This document shows, in pieces, positions 47,401 through 57,969 of a stretch of 64,000 bases of DNA. Source of the stretch: Podaxis mareebaensis. Taxonomy: Eukaryota; Basidiomycota; Agaricomycetes; Agaricales; Agaricaceae. The notes under the pieces are model-generated. The model saw only the letters and a program-made list of their open reading frames with translations. It was not told the origin of the DNA and searched no databases. How positions within the stretch are numbered: the stretch's first letter is position 1; each line of letters opens with the position of its first letter. The position numbers were made by a program, and so were the translations under genes. The stretch covers positions 1 through 64,000 of the forward strand of contig JAEUWP010000471.1 in assembly GCA_018524725.1 (NCBI GenBank). Direction: 5' to 3'.

Positions 47401-47834
47401 GATCTTTCACCGACGTCGACTTGTCACCTGTCTCGGCATATGGGATGACAACAATCAATGCGCCCGGATACCAACAAGACACTTCATCGTTCATGGCGCA
47501 GTCACAGCAGCAGATTCAGGCCCAACAGCAACAGGGTATACGACACGCTGGTCCGGGACATCACCCGAACGGAAACACCGTACGCGACGTCACGATGGCT
47601 GGCCCCACGAGCGGTGGTGCTAATGGGTCGTCGGCGGCATCGGCGTCGTTCCCTCAATATTTCCCCGTGTTTGATTATGGAAACGGGATGGTGGACGGAA
47701 GCAGGGCGTATCCGACAGCGCCGATATTGGAGACACCCAGCCCCACGGGGCCGCAGAGGAAGTCTTCTGGTTCGCCAGAAGGCAATATGCATTCGACATG
47801 GCAGGATTTCGTGATTGGGTTACAAATGTCCTGA
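44488..47834 (+). CDS. Zn2Cys6 transcription factor with fungal-specific TF domain
   Basis: Fourteen exons: 44488-44591, 44646-44721, 44775-44803, 44853-45159, 45212-45223, 45260-45492, 45546-45807, 45864-45962, 46014-46023, 46080-46262, 46307-46555, 46606-46811, 46861-46989, 47040-47834; 897 residues. The binuclear zinc cluster is at residues 30-58 (C30, C33, C40, C46, C49, C58), split by an intron, preceded by KKRRKG. A coiled coil (HEKIAELANRVRELEDALR) follows, as usual for dimerising members. The middle-homology region runs through IGLHRDSGRW and WELFTYDSWQCLTFGRPP. The C-terminus is Gln/Ser/Pro-rich, a plausible activation region. Two exons are only 12 and 10 bases, and the intron 45224-45259 is only 36 bases, so that part of the model is the least certain. 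Target genes are unknown. Confidence 0.87.
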
Positions 47835-48100
47835 GTATTACCAGATTTGTAGATCGCTTCCATTATTTCGCCGTTTCTCGTTTTCCGGTTCGTGGTTCCT
47901 TGCTTTCATCTTGCTTTATCAGCGCTACTGTATCTTTGGAATTGTTTTGTACCCTTGATTTGCCTTGGTTGTGTTTCCATTATTTGTTTTTATTGTACAA
48001 AATAGTAATGTGTCTCTTGAAATAAACCCTGCTCTCCAATACATTAGAATGGAATCTCGGATAGAAGTAATTATGGAGATATCATAAGGATACAAGTCTA

Positions 48101-48941
48101 TTATACACGGAATCTGAGATATGCCATTAGTAGGGCGGAGCAACCGGTAACTTGAAGAACATCAGTTCCGGCAACATGACGCATATGCGAAATCGAGGGG
48201 ACGTACCAAAGCCAACAAGGTATTGCAGTGTTGTAGCCTTGGAGGCCTGGATATTAGTCTTGAGGTTGGCAATCTCTTGCTCTATTCTCGTATCAACCTC
48301 CTTGATCTTGAGCTCTTGTTTACTGCTCTCCTCGCGCATGCGGCCCTTTTCGAGATTGAGATCTAGACGGACACCAGCTTGAGTGCGTGTGATCTCTTCG
48401 CGAAGCCGTTGTTTGAGCCGTTCGACTTCTGTCACTAGGCGTTCGTTCTCGGCTTTGATCATTGCGAGATCATTCTTGGCCATTAGCTGTAATTCAGATT
48501 TGGATTGTGCGAAGTCGACTTGTTGGGTGTATTGATGCTAATTGGGTCATTTTTATTTCAGCACAGAGGTACGCTAATGGATCGCTTGGGGGAGGAGGGG
48601 GGGGAAGGAGTGAAGGGACGAACCTTTTCTTGTTCGGCTTTGGTGACCATGTTATTTGTCATGTTCCGAATGGCTTCGTCGATGACTTCCGCCATGGCGG
48701 TCATGATACCCTCCGCTTGTTCTCGTTTGAGACCTTCACGCTCGAGGCGTTGGACAAAGTGATGTGTGTCAAAGTGGAAGTCGCTGCGTTTGGGGGTATT
48801 GCTGAAGGAGCGTGTGTGTATTGATCTTGAGAGTGCTGATTGGTGTTGGAGTAATGAGAGTGAGAGCATGGAGGTACGATGAATGGGGAACGTGTGGGAG
48901 GTGAGGGATGTAAGTGGGCGGAAGAGGGGAGTGGAAAGCAT
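48101..48941 (-). CDS. FMP32: mitochondrial coiled-coil protein, DUF1640 (FMP32/MCUR1 family)
   Basis: Three exons, 48941-48624, 48537-48207 and 48150-48101, give 232 residues. The N-terminus is Arg/Ser/Leu-rich without acids, as in a mitochondrial presequence. The DUF1640 core follows: FDTHHFVQRLEREGLKREQA, then a long charged coiled coil (MAKNDLAMIKAENERLVTEV), and a single C-terminal membrane span, TLQYLVGFVTGCSALLMAYL. The last exon must be spliced in to make this span; the unspliced frame ends in a different sequence at 48127. Yeast Fmp32 and animal CCDC90B/MCUR1 are inner-membrane proteins linked to cytochrome oxidase assembly or the calcium uniporter. Confidence 0.9.
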
Positions 48942-49246
48942 TGCAGAGGGAGTGTTGAGCGTAAGTGGTCTATCAGCGGAATATGTTGTGATTATTGGAG
49001 AGGAGAAGCATGAGCAGGTGTGGAAATCTTGGTCGGACGACCTGCTCTCATGAGGGGCGGTTATGCCGCACAGCCACGCGGACGGAGCCTGTGCCGAACA
49101 CCGATAAGGCTCCGGGAAGGTTTTGCAAGCTTGACCAAACAGGCTGCCAAAAAGTTGCTGATCACCAATATACGCATTTGAGAGACTCACAAGTTTTGAC
49201 TTTCTAGCTCTGTTGTGACCATTCCTCGGTTTTCTGCTGCAGAGAC
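48942..49246. promoter_or_regulatory. 305-base bidirectional promoter region (FMP32 / MAK16)
   Basis: The two start codons face away from each other across 305 bases. Shared regulation is possible but not shown. No TATA box is clear. A TTTTCTGCTGCAG pyrimidine stretch lies just upstream of the MAK16 ATG. Confidence 0.5.
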
Positions 49247-50699
49247 ATGCAGAGTGACGATGTTATATGGTCGGTGATCAATCACCAGTTTTGTTCGTAC
49301 AAAGTCAAGTGAGTCGTTAAGTTATCACCAAGTCGAGGAGGGGTCTCTGAATGGATTTGTACTTTGTCGTAGGACAACGACACAAAACTTCTGTCGGAAT
49401 GAGTATAATGTTACAGGGCTCTGTAATCGCCAGTCGTGTCCCCTGGCCAACTCGCGGTACGCAACCGTACGTGAAAAAGAAGGTGCGTTTTGGTTGCATG
49501 ACTGCTTAGACAAGACTTGACAGACAACCACCGGGTTACTTAGGTATTTTGTATCTGTATGTGAAAACGATAGAGAGAGCACATACCCCGGCGAATATGT
49601 GGGAACGGATAAAGCTGTCGAATAATTATTCCAAGGCTTTGGAACAGGTGTGTCGTTCCTTCCTTAAGCTTGCAGTACTTATATTTATGGGATTTGGGGC
49701 TTGCAGATTGACGCAGAGCTTATCCATTGGCCAAACTTCACGATTCACAAATGCAAGCAGCGTGTTACGAAAATCACCCAATATCTTATCAAAATGCGTC
49801 GTCTGAAACTGCGACAACAGTGCGTTTGACCCACCTTGCTTCTTATAGCCTCTCTCTAACGAACCTGTCCTTGCCTCGCGCAATGTTCGACATGTACTCT
49901 CGGTGCTCTAAATCCCTAGACCGAAACTCGTGGGCATCAAAAAGAAACTAGACCGCCGCGAGGCAACACGCGAGGGCAAAGCCCTCTCCGCCGCCCACCT
50001 CGAACGCTCAATCGAAAAAGAACTTCTCGAACGACTTAAATCAAAGGCCTACGGTGATGCACCACTCAACGTCAATGAGAGCGTATGGCAAGCCATCCTC
50101 GACCGCGAACGTATTGGAACAAAGGGAGATGGTGAGAAGGAACTCGAAGCGGAGGAGGGTGGATTGGATTTGGTTGATGATGAGACAGATGAGGATGAGG
50201 AACGCGATTGGGATGAGGAGGATGAGGAGGAACTGGAGGATGGGGAGGAGGATTGGGGAGATAGAGAATTTGTAAGTGATTTGAGTGGGGAGGAGAGTGA
50301 GGATGGGTTGAGTGATTTGGAGGAGGCTGCTGTGAGTATTATCTTTTGTGATTTTTCAACCTTTCCCGTTGAAGCTTTTCTTTGCAGGAGGGAGGTTCGG
50401 AGCAATTCGCAGACTCGGATGAGGAAGACGACTCCGACGAGGAAGAGGACACAAGATCCAAAGCCTCGTCCAAAAAGAAGACAACGCTTGGAAAGCGGAA
50501 AGCGCCTCCACGACCACCAAAATCCGCGCCTCGCAAACGGCCCGAGAAGAAAGCCAAAAGTACGTCCATCATCTACTGTGTTCCATCCAACTTTGCACTT
50601 AACGCGGCATTATGCGCAGAAGGACCCCGTGTGGAAGTGGAATACGAGCACGAAATGGAAACCGTACCACTCACAAAATCCGCTCTCGCAAACTGGTAA
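49247..50699 (+). CDS. MAK16: MAK16, 60S ribosomal subunit biogenesis factor
   Basis: Seven exons: 49247-49308, 49373-49482, 49544-49647, 49707-49819, 49920-50331, 50388-50559, 50620-50699; 350 residues, all phases kept. The N-terminal ribosomal-L28e-like fold is typical: [20 protein letters not shown], then [19 protein letters not shown] with its conserved Cys residues, then [16 protein letters not shown]. The MAK16 part follows ([36 protein letters not shown]). The C-terminal third is Asp/Glu tracts followed by a Lys/Arg/Pro region, as in other family members. MAK16 acts in the nucleolus on early 60S precursors together with Rpf1. The ATG at 49247 is chosen because the family starts here. 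Confidence 0.96.
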
Positions 50700-51805
50700 C
50701 ATCTTTGTCTGTGTATCATTTCCTATCACCACCACTATCCACACCATCCGTGCATTCCACGGATATTACAGCCGAGCTTTCCGATGTACCTTTCCCTTCA
50801 TATACAATGTCCTGCCGTACATTCATTCATACCATCCCAACTGAGACAACATCGCTCCGTCTTCTGACATTTTCAATGTCGCGCCCAGTGTCACGGAAAT
50901 TTATCAAATTCCTTGAAGGCTCTGAACAAAAACTCGAACACAGCGGATCGACGAGAACGAATTAGGCACCCACGTGTACCCGTGTGCTTCCGTCCGAATC
51001 GTCGGAATGAAAAGGGAATGAGATCCTCCTGCTCTCACAGACAGAATCCAGGCTTCTTGATCTTCCTGAGGATTGTGGCTGCATGATCGTCTGATGAGGC
51101 ACCCGGGGTGATAGGAGCTTACCACATTACTGTACGACTCTAATCCGACGATCCTAGATACTAGAAAAGACGCTATAGAATGACCCAGAGCCCGCTCTCG
51201 ACGGTGTCGAGAACATGGTTCACACAAGATCAGGCTCAAAAAAGTGGAACGAAGGTTAAGCGGAAATTGGATTGATGCTTTCCCTTTTGAAGACAGATTG
51301 GGATATAAACGAATCGTAACCTTCGTAAGCATCGTACTAAACTGTCATACTAGATGAAACAGACAGATGCGGATATCATACGCGATTAAACAGACCGAGT
51401 ACCAGGGAGAGAGAGAAGAGAAGATCTTGATAAACTTTAGAGAGATAAGACGGAGTGACATGAAAAGCCAACCTGCGGCTGATAACTGATGAAATCACCA
51501 ACTGGCCATGCCGCTCACGTTCGTTTAATCCGTAGCATGGGACGAGTATATAATAAAAATAAATCCGATCCATTCAGGGAAAAAGGAGGAAGGAGGAAGG
51601 GGAAAGCAATTAGGGAGAACGGGAAGGGGGAGAAGAAAGAAAAGCACGTTTATGGCGTAGAGTCGAGCGAATATAGGGTTTATATCTGGGAGTGAGTCGG
51701 GGTATTGTTCGTGAGCTTGGGGTCTCGAGTTTTGTGATTCCGAGAGGTGCTGGACGGTATCATGTGGGTGCATGCTAGTCAGTAAAACACTGGTGAATCG
51801 AGCCT
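50700..51805. other. 1.1 kb convergent intergenic region
   Basis: Lies between the stops of MAK16 (plus) and SUR2 (minus). Contains purine-rich sequence (about 51570-51640) on the plus strand. ORF 50904-51332 (minus) has no domain or splice support. Confidence 0.5.
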
Positions 51806-52977
51806 TTACTCTGTCTTGCCCGAATTCTGCTTTTTGCGTCGTTCCATCTCTTCTCTCGTCATCCTCGTCCCAAGAAGCGTATCCCAATGTACAAAGAAGG
51901 GCTGAGCAAAGTTTGATTTGATGCCCACAGTCTGTAACCGAGCGCGTCAATTCAAAAATCACATGGAGTCACACGATATGACACCACGTACCTGATGGTG
52001 GATATCATGATAGTCCGCATTATTGCTGGACAGCAGCTGCAGAGGGTCGAATGGCAAGCTGTACCCGCAGTGGTCGTCTACAGTCTTGAATGTCGATACA
52101 ATGAAGAGCACCATTGCCTGTCGTGTTGTCATCCTGGTCAACCATTCTGCCAACGCCGCACCCATGGTGTCCAGCAAGAATCCTTCCACAGGGTGATTAT
52201 ACAGCGAACCGAAGGCATAGGGAACATAGAGCCTGTGATGCCACGAATGGAAGGACTTGTAAAGGAATTTGTTAACATGCATCAAGCGGTGGAGGAAATA
52301 TTGCCATGTGTCAATGAAGAACCTGTTTGTGGGGCATCAGCATATAAGTAAACCATTCAAATCAGCATCAATATCCACGTCACGAATGCGCAGCACAGGG
52401 AAGAACGAAGCAGAGGGAGGAAAAAATAAGAGCGGGGAACGTACATAGCAGAGACGAACTGGAACGCGGGGACGCCCCACCAATACATGAAATACGCCGC
52501 TTTGGCGACGATCTCTTCCTTTCCTGCTGCGCCTATTCTAGACTCCGCGAATCCTCCCTTTGCAAAGCCACCAACAAGCCCAATGAGAGCCTCGACAGCT
52601 GGCTCCACCAGTCGCTCCCACCTTTGCAGGCCTTTGACAACCTCCGTCATCGCACTCCCTCCCCGTCCCACGACCTCTTCCTCCAACCACACAAGCCCCA
52701 TGAGGGTTTGTATGACTTGCTGAAATATGACAGCGACAATTACTTCTCCACGGCTTACAAGGTTCCGCTTTTTGACTTCTGCAGACTCATGTATTCTGTA
52801 TTTTTCAAGCCATTTCCAACCGGAGACGTCGAGCAGGTGGAAGAATAACGAGGAGACCCAGTAAGCAACAATGGGTACAGCGAGGGTAACGAGATGATCT
52901 GGGATGTTTTCGATGAGACGCGGCCGCGGTGAGTAGTAGAAAGGCGGATGGTATTGTACAGCGGAGGTGGAGTTCAT
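51806..52977 (-). CDS. SUR2: sphinganine C4-hydroxylase (SUR2, fatty acid hydroxylase superfamily)
   Basis: Three exons, 52977-52445, 52322-51992 and 51931-51806, give 329 residues. The enzyme hydroxylates C4 of sphinganine to make phytosphingosine, in the endoplasmic reticulum. The di-iron His boxes are complete: HRLMH (189-193), HSWHH (203-207) and DYHDIHH (281-287). Hydrophobic segments near 28-50, 80-105 and 220-250 fit its membrane topology. The third exon encodes the conserved NFAQPFFVHWDTLLGTRM end. The ATG giving MNSTSAVQYHPP is preferred over upstream non-ATG codons. The first intron (122 bases) is longer than its neighbours. Confidence 0.95.
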
Positions 52978-53172
52978 GGGTGAAGGCAAGGAAGAAGACA
53001 AGAAATATTCCCACGAGATAAATGATTTTACAATTTAACTACAGCTCTTCATTAATCCTTCTCTACAGAATAATTATGATGCGTGTGTGATGGAATACAG
53101 GATATGCGGTCCATGATATAGATAGCTCAAAGCAACAGACTGGGATCGTCATGGCTGGTATACTTTTCAAAC

Positions 53173-54635
53173 TTACGGCTCATTCAGGTTATTCAGCAAT
53201 GTCGTCAGACACCGTTTTGTCACAAGGTCGCCCTGCAGCCCTGTCAGAACAACTCGGAACAACCAATTACATCACGTACCTTGAGCAGCGTACTAAATGT
53301 GTTATCCCTCAGCGGCTCTGGAAGGCACGCTCGAAGCGCTTCACGAGCACTGTGTACGAGATTAATTCCCCAGCTATTCGGAGAGAAATGCCACACATAC
53401 CGAACGTTGTCGCTCAACCGGAGGTAACACCGCACGACATGCTTGAGCAACCTCACAGCTTGGGTTTCCACCAACTGATTCACCATATTACTCAAAACCG
53501 TCCCAACCGCATAGAACCGCTCATATGTATGGCAGATATACGTCAATCCCGTCTCATCAAGCAGGATTTTCTGCACGATGAATATTGCCACAGTCTTTGA
53601 GAGCTCGGAGCCCGTTTCCATGATACGGAGGCATAGGGGAATAATTTCCGTTGACAGCAGGAAGTGGATGACGGTGTTGTTGTCATTTTGCTAGTCCAAC
53701 TAGTGTTAGCATCTGGAATGCAGGGGTGAATTGGCCTCGCGGCAGACGCACCTTGACAAGGGCTCCAATTACTCCGAGAGAAGTGAGACGTAAATATTCA
53801 AAAGGACGAGTCTTGGATGTAGTATTGAGGAAGGGATATAAAAAGAGTGGTATATGTGCTGTATATGAATGAGTCAATGTATTCAGTGTCCAACGGAAAA
53901 CCACGAGCATACCGTTCAAAAACAGTTGTCTAGTTTCGGAGTGAGAAGCGACGCATTGCAAGAGGGCCAAGGCATTGCACACTCGGTTGGACACAGTTGC
54001 TGTCAAGTTGGGCGGGGACAACATGGGATAGACCGACACAATCTCCTGGAGCAGAGCGGGCATAACACCTAGTCCCTCAAACGTCAACATGCCATCCCCT
54101 CAAGAAATTACACTTAAAAACTCAAGCTTCACATACCGAAAGAATGCCATAGGACCAAGGCTAAGTCATCGTATTGCTCCCTCTTCTTGCTGAGTTCCAG
54201 CAACGCAGTGTCTCGAGTCTCGGGGTCCAACAGATCAATCACCAACGCATATATCTTGTCATCATCCTGCACACCAGCAACAGAACCCGCCATTCCAGCA
54301 CCGACCTGAGGCATACCCACGTTCCCTAAACCTGCGGCTGTCCCAATACCGCCCAAGTTGCCGCCAAGACCATTCGCATTCATACCGACGGCAGCCATGT
54401 TGATGTTCATGTTGAGATTCATGCCCATATACCCCGCACCAGCGCCTTGGGCGGTGGCCTGAGCCGAGCCAATGGGCTGGTGGGGTACTGGGTGGGCGAG
54501 GTTTACTGTAGCGCCTGCACCGGCACTGGGGGGAGTTTCTGGATAGTTTGAGATGGATGAGGAGGTTGGAGCGCGGGGGTAGGGAGGGTTGTACTGGGAA
54601 TACGAGATGGGCTTTGGAGAGACAAGGCCCGCCAT
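53173..54635 (-). CDS. CAF40: CCR4-NOT complex subunit CAF40/CNOT9 (Rcd1 family)
   Basis: Six exons: 54635-54137, 54068-53913, 53858-53752, 53690-53401, 53349-53280, 53232-53173; 393 residues. The Rcd1 armadillo-repeat core is nearly invariant: [100 protein letters not shown]. Before it is a tail of about 110 residues rich in Gly, Asn, Met and Ala. CNOT9 binds the NOT module of the deadenylase and recruits effectors to mRNA. The acceptor for exon 2 is GGACTAG at 54069-54070, not the nearer GAG, because only this keeps the conserved SFGVMPALL join. Confidence 0.96.
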
Positions 54636-54741
54636 CTGGCCAACTGGGGAGTAGCAAACCGCAAACTCAAGTCTCTACCATTACAATGACTAAGCTCTCG
54701 TCACATTGTCACATGTCACAGGGTATCTACTTCATTGGTAT

Positions 54742-57423
54742 CTATGCATCCAGTCCAGCGGCATATTGCAGCAGACCTAGCAGCTTGAACTAAAAACACG
54801 TTAGATATACGTCAACCCACAATGTTTTAGCCTACCTTTTCTTCCTCAGAGTCCGCAAACACCGACCACGCGCCACGGTCGTGGAATTCAATCGCAAACG
54901 AAAACGGTATTGCTTCCAGATCCTCATATCCATCCTTGGGCTCCTTCAATGCCCTTACAGCACCGCGCACATCCAGTTTGTCCACCGTTTGTGTCAAATC
55001 CTGTCCATGCATGAGCCAAGTCCTTACGGCTATAAATGAGACCCTTACTTTTGGACTGCGGTAAAAGTAAAACGTATTTGGCGCAAACTTGTAGTACCTC
55101 CGCCTCCAAACCACCGAATCATCCGTCTGGATTGTCACCCACCCTGTCATCGCTCCTTCCCTTGCCTTCTGCTTGACCTCGTCCTCTGCCTTCAAGATCT
55201 TCGACTTCCTCTCTTCCTCCCCCTTCCTCCTAGCCTCCTCTTCCATTCTGGCAGTCTCTTCCGCAATACGCTGCTGTTCTCTCCGCCACTCCTCTAACCT
55301 CAAATGTTCCTCTATCCTTTTTTGCTTCTCGATCCTCTTCCTCTCTTGTCGCTCCCTCGCCTTCCTCTCCTCTTCCTGCCGTTCCAACTCTTCTCTCCTC
55401 CTTCGTTCAGCTGCAACTCGTAGAGCCTCTGCCTGGATCGCGGCTTTCCGTCTCTCAGCCTCCTCCTCCTCCCTCCTCATAAGCTCTGCCTTCTCTCTCC
55501 TGATCCTCTCCTGCCTCATCTCTTCAGCTCGCAACATCTCCTTCTCCTCCTCTTCCTTCTGCTTCTGCAGCTCCATTCTCAATCTCGCTCTTTCTGCCGG
55601 ATCCCGAATAGCGGATAACCCCTGCGGTTCGGCCCACTTCCCCTTCTTCAATGTATTAATACCCCATTGTGGTTGCTGCTGCTGGCGTTGGGGCTGCCCG
55701 TAGGGAGGAAGGGGCTTGTCACCATACCGACCAAACTCCTCCGGTCGAATCACAACTACATCCACTTCTCCCCCACTCGGTCGTCCGCCCACCTCTTCAT
55801 GCGAAACGACAGCAAACTCCGACACACTACGCGTATTTCGAAGCGAAGATTCCGAAATAGTAGCGAGTCCAGGTGCAAGTGCAAGAGGTTCATGTTCATA
55901 TTCACGTTCGGGTGTATGTGCATGTGGAGAATCATCCCTATGACTATCGGTCATCCCATTCTCATTTAAAAGGGGGACAAAGAGAAATCGCACGTACGCA
56001 TATTCCCCAGCTTTCTCTCTCTCCTCTCTTTCCCCTCTCCTCTCTGCGGAGGAGGGTAACGCCATGGTCGCGTAGATACCTTTATCCTTCGGCGGCGTGG
56101 GCGGCGGCATCGAATCCTCAGACTCCTGGCTTTCGTCCACGTCGCTCGGTCCCATCGCAGCGGCAGCAGACCCAGATCGTTTCTTCCTTCTCAGAAATTG
56201 ACTGAACATGTTACTTCCCACCCTATAAAGTCCAGATGGTGGGGACGTCCCAGCCTCAGTTGCTGAATGGGGAGAATATGTCTCAGAAATAGACCTTTTA
56301 ATAGGCTTCGGGTCGACAATACTCGTCGGCGCGGCATGCGGTTGGTTGGCATTGGAGTAAATGCGTGCTGGTTGGGAATAACTTCGTCCCATTTCTGTTG
56401 CGGTAAGTGATTGATGATGTTGGTGTGGTTGATAAGAAGGCGACCCCGTAGGTGAAGTGGTATAAATGACAGAACCAGCTGTCGCAATTATGTTCGAGTT
56501 GAATCTTGGTGAAGTCGGCGAAGGTCCAGCGCCAGTAGCGGAAAATGTCAAAAGGGAAGGGTCTGGCTCAGCCAGAATATGTGCGATAGCGGCGTTGGTA
56601 AGTTGGGAGGTGTCGTCGACTGCAAGAACGGCATCGTGTTTCTAGAGCCCGAGGTAAATAACAAAATGAGTCAATGGAACAATAGACATTTGCGGACAAT
56701 GGGCGGCGGTCGCCAGGGACAGGATCAAATTAGCGCTCAATGTGGGGAATTAGCCGCCCACTTCTAACTCGTTTAGTCGATCTGTCCCTGCTTGCGCCAA
56801 TGCCCCACGTCACTGATGATCGAAGTGGTACACCTACCTTGAATATCATTCCCAGACGTCGTGTATGCACCTGTGCGCGCGCTACAGAGGAAAAAAAAAA
56901 AACATTCCGAGTGTCAACTCACGATCTCCAGGAACCAACGAATGGAGGGGTGATATATAGAAAGAACGTAACGCTTACCTCGACGAACACCCAAAACGCC
57001 TTTGGGAACGTAACTGATCAACACATACTTCGTATTGTCCTCTTCACCTTCCTCTTCACCTGGAATCACGACATCGTCTGCGCGGAGAAATCCAATAAGT
57101 GCCTGTTCAGCATCTGAGGGATCGATTTTGGTTTTGAGCTCTTCAAGACCTTCCAAGCCGAATGCATAAAGTGCAAGCTCGTCGACCTATACGACCATCA
57201 TTGTGGTTGATAAGTAAGCCGCTACACCGAGCCGAGAAAAGAGAGGTGTGAAGCACGTACAGTCCTGTTGGGATAATATAACAAAAACCTATGAACACAA
57301 ATGTAAGTTGACGGTCGGAGGGGCCAAGCCCTAGTAGTGGAAGTCGCACCAGTTTAACTCGTCCTTTAATACCGAATCATATGCAGCCATAACCTCTGCC
57401 GTGTCCGCCAGATGTAAAGCCAT
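54742..57423 (-). CDS. ADF-H / coiled-coil / PH domain protein (actin-associated)
   Basis: Seven exons: 57423-57350, 57288-57261, 57186-56979, 56881-56838, 56641-55049, 55000-54836, 54789-54742; 719 residues. Residues 1 to about 130 are an ADF-H domain of the coactosin/drebrin kind (DELALYAFGLEGLEELK, YVLISYVPKGVLGVRR, RAQVHTRRLGMIFK). A Ser/Pro-rich disordered region follows. A long Glu/Arg coiled coil spans about 455-612 (repeats like RREELERQEEERKARERQER). A PH domain comes last (about 615-710, GWVTIQTDDSVVWRRRYYKF, then FAIEFHDRGAWSVFADSEEE). This suggests an adaptor between actin and membrane lipids. The introns in exons 2-4 must be removed to see the ADF-H domain; the intron 56642-56837 is unusually long (196 bases). 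Confidence 0.88.
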
Positions 57424-57969
57424 ATTTTCCAAGAAATTCGAGCACAAGCCAATTACTTGACGTCAACCAATGAAATGAACAAAGCCGAAAAAAGAATCAG
57501 AATCAAGCAAATGAACAGAGGAGAGATATAATAAACAGCAAGAATGGAGCAAGCGAAGACTTCCAAAAGAGAGTAGTGGGAGATTTGGGTATAGGCCAGG
57601 TATAAGTATAAACGGTTGCCTTTGCCGTTGGAGAATCAAGATGTTTACATCTCACGGCTGTGTCCGTTACACATGATGGCTTCCCGTGTGATGATCATTA
57701 CATACTACAGGCGAAGAGTCGCGATGTGTTTTTTTTCGACGGCTCACACGTCACTCATCCCAGAGAACTGTTCTGTTCCATCTTAACAAACTAAGTGTGT
57801 CGAACAGCAGCAGGAAGGACAAGAAAAGAAATAGAAAATCCAATTAGCAACGCTAAAACAACACGAATCACAGAACCACAGCATTAACGGGACCGAGTCC
57901 ATCTACGACTACTGTATACAAGTAAACTGGTAACCGAAACGCGCACAAAGCAGAATGTCGAACTCTCGA
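57424..57969. promoter_or_regulatory. intergenic region between clathrin 3' end and the ADF-H gene
   Basis: Both genes are on the minus strand, so this holds the promoter of the ADF-H gene and the 3' end of clathrin heavy chain. Purine/AT-rich and without a supported ORF. Confidence 0.5.

Noticed and set aside
48127..48206. unspliced end of FMP32
   Set aside because: Splicing at 48206/48150 restores the conserved membrane span; the unspliced end does not.
54071..54075. nearer acceptor for CAF40 exon 2
   Set aside because: It shifts the frame; the acceptor at 54069-54070 keeps the conserved join.
55173..55703. Ser-rich plus ORF of 176 codons
   Set aside because: Antisense shadow of the Glu/Arg coiled coil of the ADF-H/PH gene.
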